Source: Diacronema lutheri
Lineage: Eukaryota; Haptophyta; Pavlovophyceae; Pavlovales; Pavlovaceae
Direction of reading: 5' to 3'
DNA: 64,000 bases
NCBI GenBank assembly: GCA_019448385.1
Contig: JAGTXO010000061.1
Coordinates: 62,001 to 126,000, forward strand
Shown here one piece after another: positions 61,512-64,000 of this stretch. The notes beneath the pieces are model-generated. The model did not search any database. It saw nothing but the letters and a program-made list of their open reading frames with translations, and was not told where the DNA came from. Every line of letters starts with the position of its first letter. The first letter of the stretch is position 1. The position numbers were made by a program, and so were the translations under genes.

Positions 61512-61907
61512 TCACAAGCAGTCACATGCACGTACTTCACGCAACTTGCAGTGCGCGCTCCGGATGCGCACGCGGTGCAGAGCCTTGAGCCGCGTGATCA
61601 CCTCAAAGTCGCCGTCGTGCAGGATGTTGGACAGCACGACTTTGGCCGGCGTCGCGAGGCCACGCTTGATCGCGCAGTAGGCGGTCACGGCGGTCGAGCC
61701 GGCCCAATGCCGCCCGAAATGCGCCTCGCGCACACCACCGAGCACGCGTTACACCGAGGCGAGCGTCTTCTTGCAGCAAAAGGCAACGAGCAGAGGGTCG
61801 GCGCGGTCGGCCGCGCACAGCTCGCGCACGTTCGGCGGGCCGGCGCCGCGCAGCTTGGCGATGAGCGTGTAAACGTTTGGATCAGTCACAAAGGCAAGTT
61901 GAAGTGA
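61512..61907 (-). pseudogene. Remnant of an unidentified host gene with an in-frame stop
   Basis: The minus strand reads FVTDPNVYTLIAKLRGAGPP, ELCAADRADPLLVAFCCKKT, LASV, then a TAA at 61751-61749, and continues in the same frame as RVLGGVREAHFGRHWAGSTA, YCAIKRGLATPAKVVLSNIL, HDGDFEVITRLKALHRVRIR before the final stop. Both sides look equally protein-like, so the TAA is more likely a nonsense change (Tyr TAC to TAA would fit) than a real end; a short intron over the site is the alternative. No family recognised. It lies at the junction of array III and host DNA, so array insertion may have truncated it. Confidence 0.45.
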
Positions 61908-62037
61908 GAGGGAGATCGAGTCTGCTGTGAGAGGCAGTGCCAACTTGAGAGTGAGATGGACTCTGTGACTGTGTCTGTGACTGAGCGCGGACTGGAAGTT
62001 CAAACTTTGAACTTTCGCGCGCGAGGTCCGAGGCGCC

Positions 62038-63725
62038 ATGCTGCTCGCCGCGGCGCTCGTGGTCGCGGCGTCGATGGGCAGCGGCGAGGCGGCCGTGGCG
62101 GCGTCGGCGCCGCGCATCGGCGCGCGGCCCGTTGGCAGGCTCGCGCCGCGCGCGCGCGCCGTCGGCGCGCGCGCGCGCCCCTCGCTCTGCGCGGCGGCGC
62201 GCGGCGGCGACGCGTCGGCGCGCGGGGCCCCGCACGCGTCGGCTGCGCGGGCCGTCGACGCGCAGCTCGTCGCGATCGCGCTGCCCGCGCTCGCCGGCCT
62301 CTTCATCGACCCGCTCGCGACGCTCGTCGACACGGCGTGGGCCGGCAGCCTCGGCGCGACCGAGCTCGCCGCGCTCGGCGCGGCGGCGTCCATTTTCGGG
62401 CTGTGCGCAAAATCGTTTTCGGGCTGTGCGCAAAATCGTTCAACTTTCTCCTCTCGGCGACGACGTCGGCCGTCGCCGCGGCGGCGGCGACGGCCGGCGC
62501 CGCGAGCCCGCGCTCGACGGCGCCGGCGCGCGCGCGCGGCGCGCCGCCGCCTCCGCTCGCGGACGAGGTCGCCGAGATCGCCGCGTCGGCGCTCGCGCTC
62601 GCGCTCGCGATCGGCGTCCCGCTCGGCCTCGCGATCGGCGCGTGCGCGCCCGCGATCCTCTCCGCCTCGTCCATCGCGCCCGGCTCCGCGGTGTACGCGC
62701 CTGCGCTCGGCTACCTGCGCTTCCGCGCGCCCGCCGCCCCGTGCGTGCTCGGCACGATGGCGCTGACTGGCGTCTTCCGCGGGCTGCGCGACACGCGCAC
62801 GCCGCTCGTCGCGCTCGCGGCCTCGACGGTGGCGAACGTTGCGCTCGACCCGCTGCTCGTCGCGCTGCTCCCGGCCGAGCTCAAGGTGGCCGGCCTCACG
62901 CTCGCGACGACGCTCTCGCAGGCCGTCGGCCTCGCCATCCTCCTCGCCGCGCTCGGACGCCGGCTTCCGGCGCGCGCGCCGATCCGCCCGTCCGGCGCGC
63001 GAGTGCTCGGCCTCGCGCGCTCCGCCTCCGTCCTCACCGCGCGCACCTTTTGCGCGCTGCTCGTGTACGCGCGCGCGTCGGCCGCCGTGGCCGCGTGCGC
63101 GCCGCTCGCCGGCGCCGCGCACGCGATCGCTTTTCAAATCTGGATGAGCTCGTCGCTTCTCGCGGATGCGCTCGCCATCGCCTGCCAGGCTCTGCTCGCG
63201 TCGGCGCTCGCCGCCGCCTCCTCCTCCGCAGGCGCGCCGGCGCCGAGCGCGCGCCAGCCCACCGCGCCCTCGCCATCGCCCGCGCTCGTCGTCGCGCGCA
63301 CCGCGCGCCTGTCGGCGCTCCTCGCGCTCGCGCTCGGCGTCGCGCTCGTCGTCGCCCGGTCGGCGCTGCTGCGCGCGCTCACGTCAGACCCGGTGCGCGC
63401 GACCGCCGCACGCGTGTCGCCGTTCGTCGTCGGCTCGCAGCCCGCGACCGTAGGCGCGTTCGCCGTCGACGGCGTGCTCTTCGGCGCGAACCAGTTTGGC
63501 GGCGCGGCGGCCGCGCTGATCTGCGCGGCGGGCCCGGCGCTGCTGCTGCTGCGCGGCGCGGGCGGGCGGTGCGGCGATGCGGCGGACGCGGACGCGCGCC
63601 TCGCGCTCGTGTGGCGTGCGCTCTCCGCCTTCATGGCGGTGCGCGCGCTGGCGGGCGTCGCGATCGTGCTCGTCGGCGGCCGCCGCTTGCGAAGCGCGTG
63701 CGCCAAAGGCGCTGCGCCCGGCTGA
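62038..63725 (+). CDS. MATE/DinF-family efflux transporter, disrupted by a 23-bp tandem duplication
   Basis: Multidrug and toxin extrusion family, DinF-like branch, with about twelve membrane helices. The ATG at 62038 starts a signal-like MLLAAALVVAASMGSG and an Arg/Ala-rich stretch, as for a plastid-envelope protein. The first core block is IALPALAGLFIDPLATLVDT, TELAALGAAASIF. Exactly there the 23-mer beginning ttttcgggctg occurs twice in tandem (62393-62415 and 62416-62438), moving the frame. The downstream core (KSFNFLLSATTSAV, VLGTMALTGVFRGLRDTRTP, AFQIWMSSSLLADALAIACQ, GVLFGANQFGG) is open in the new frame to the TGA at 63723-63725. The rest of the gene shows no decay, so the change is very recent, allelic or an assembly artefact. 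Confidence 0.8.
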
Positions 63726-63761
63726 CGACTCACTCTCAGTCACTCGTCTCAGAGTCTCACT

Positions 63762-63836
63762 CTCAGTCAGACACGCTGCTCTCCTCGACCTCCTCCGCAC
63801 TCAGTCAGACACGCTGCTCTCCTCGACCTTCTCGGT
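63762..63836. repeat. 38-bp direct tandem duplication
   Basis: cactcagtcagacacgctgc and the following ctctcctcgacct occur twice back to back, the second overlapping the 3' end of the 48-aa ORF. The copies differ at one base near the end. It lies in the 75-bp convergent spacer after the MATE gene, which also has gagtc/gactc-rich low-complexity sequence. Confidence 0.7.
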
Positions 63837-63947
63837 GAGTGCGGCCTCCGAAGCGGCCGGCGGAGCGCGGAGCACGGCGACGCCGATGACGGCGATCAGC
63901 GTCACGGCGACCGCGAAGGTCGCGACGAGCGTGCGGCGCTGCAGCAT
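63801..63947 (-). CDS. Small single-pass membrane ORF (48 aa) of unknown function
   Basis: The minus strand reads MLQRRTLVATFAVAVTLIAV followed by IGVAVLRAPPAASEAALTEK and VEESSVSD then TGA. A basic start followed by a ~20-residue hydrophobic helix and an acidic tail is typical of a signal-anchored small protein. An in-frame stop lies just upstream of the ATG, so this is a complete ORF rather than a 3' exon in this frame. It could also be the first exon of a larger gene. Convergent with MATE. No family recognised. Confidence 0.4.
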   Translation of the reverse strand: MLQRRTLVATFAVAVTLIAVIGVAVLRAPPAASEAALTEKVEESSVSD

Positions 63948-64000
63948 GCTTAGTGCGGCTTGGCAATCGAGAAACGACACAGGAAACCGACGTCAAACGC

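Overview
The window looks like nuclear DNA of a very GC-rich unicellular alga. A haptophyte is the best guess and a pelagophyte the alternative; no marker in the window decides between them. It is eukaryotic because it holds a cytosolic ribosomal protein gene (L26) with two GT-AG introns, a bile-acid:Na+ symporter-family gene with one intron, a GT49/LARGE-type glycosyltransferase, an MBOAT acyltransferase, and many eukaryotic transposons. Two genes (THUMP methyltransferase, MATE transporter) start with a hydrophobic signal followed by an Arg/Ala-rich stretch, as expected for plastid targeting through the ER. Donor sites are repeatedly GTRCGY, both in host genes and in a transposon gene.

Layout. 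1-8.8 kb is an ordinary host block: a partial gene (-), RPL26 (+), SLC10/BASS-like (+), GT49 (+), a RlmL-like RNA methyltransferase (+) and MBOAT (-). 8.9-61.4 kb is a large accessory region. It consists of three arrays of a ~3.25-kb unit in alternating orientation: array I 8.93-15.4 kb (+, 2 units), array II 29.2-37.5 kb (-, 2 units plus one solo ATPase) and array III 51.2-61.4 kb (+, one solo ATPase plus 2 units). Each full unit is a head-to-head gene pair: an SRCR-domain gene with introns, and a ~507-aa P-loop ATPase with a targeting-type N terminus. In total there are eight ATPase genes and six SRCR genes.

The two gaps between the arrays (about 13.8 and 13.4 kb) are packed with mobile elements. 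Gap 1 holds a DIRS-like tyrosine-recombinase retroelement with a 67-bp minisatellite, a 570-bp Mutator-like element with perfect terminal repeats and a 9-bp target duplication, a KRBA2-type integrase element, and a partial Copia element. Gap 2 holds a truncated Helitron, a second KRBA2-type integrase element carrying a 117-bp insertion, and a nearly whole Copia with two 260-bp LTRs. 61.5-64 kb is host DNA again: a broken gene remnant, a MATE transporter disrupted by an exact 23-bp tandem duplication, and a 48-aa membrane ORF.

The most interesting object is the SRCR/ATPase array. Its copies are mosaics of a few sequence types, which suggests ongoing gene conversion. A receptor-like gene is paired with a nucleotide-binding ATPase gene across a short shared intergenic region, in many copies. 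Any immune or recognition role is inference only. The ORFs are long and high-GC, so shadow frames are common and splice models here come from frame and motif logic, not from transcripts.
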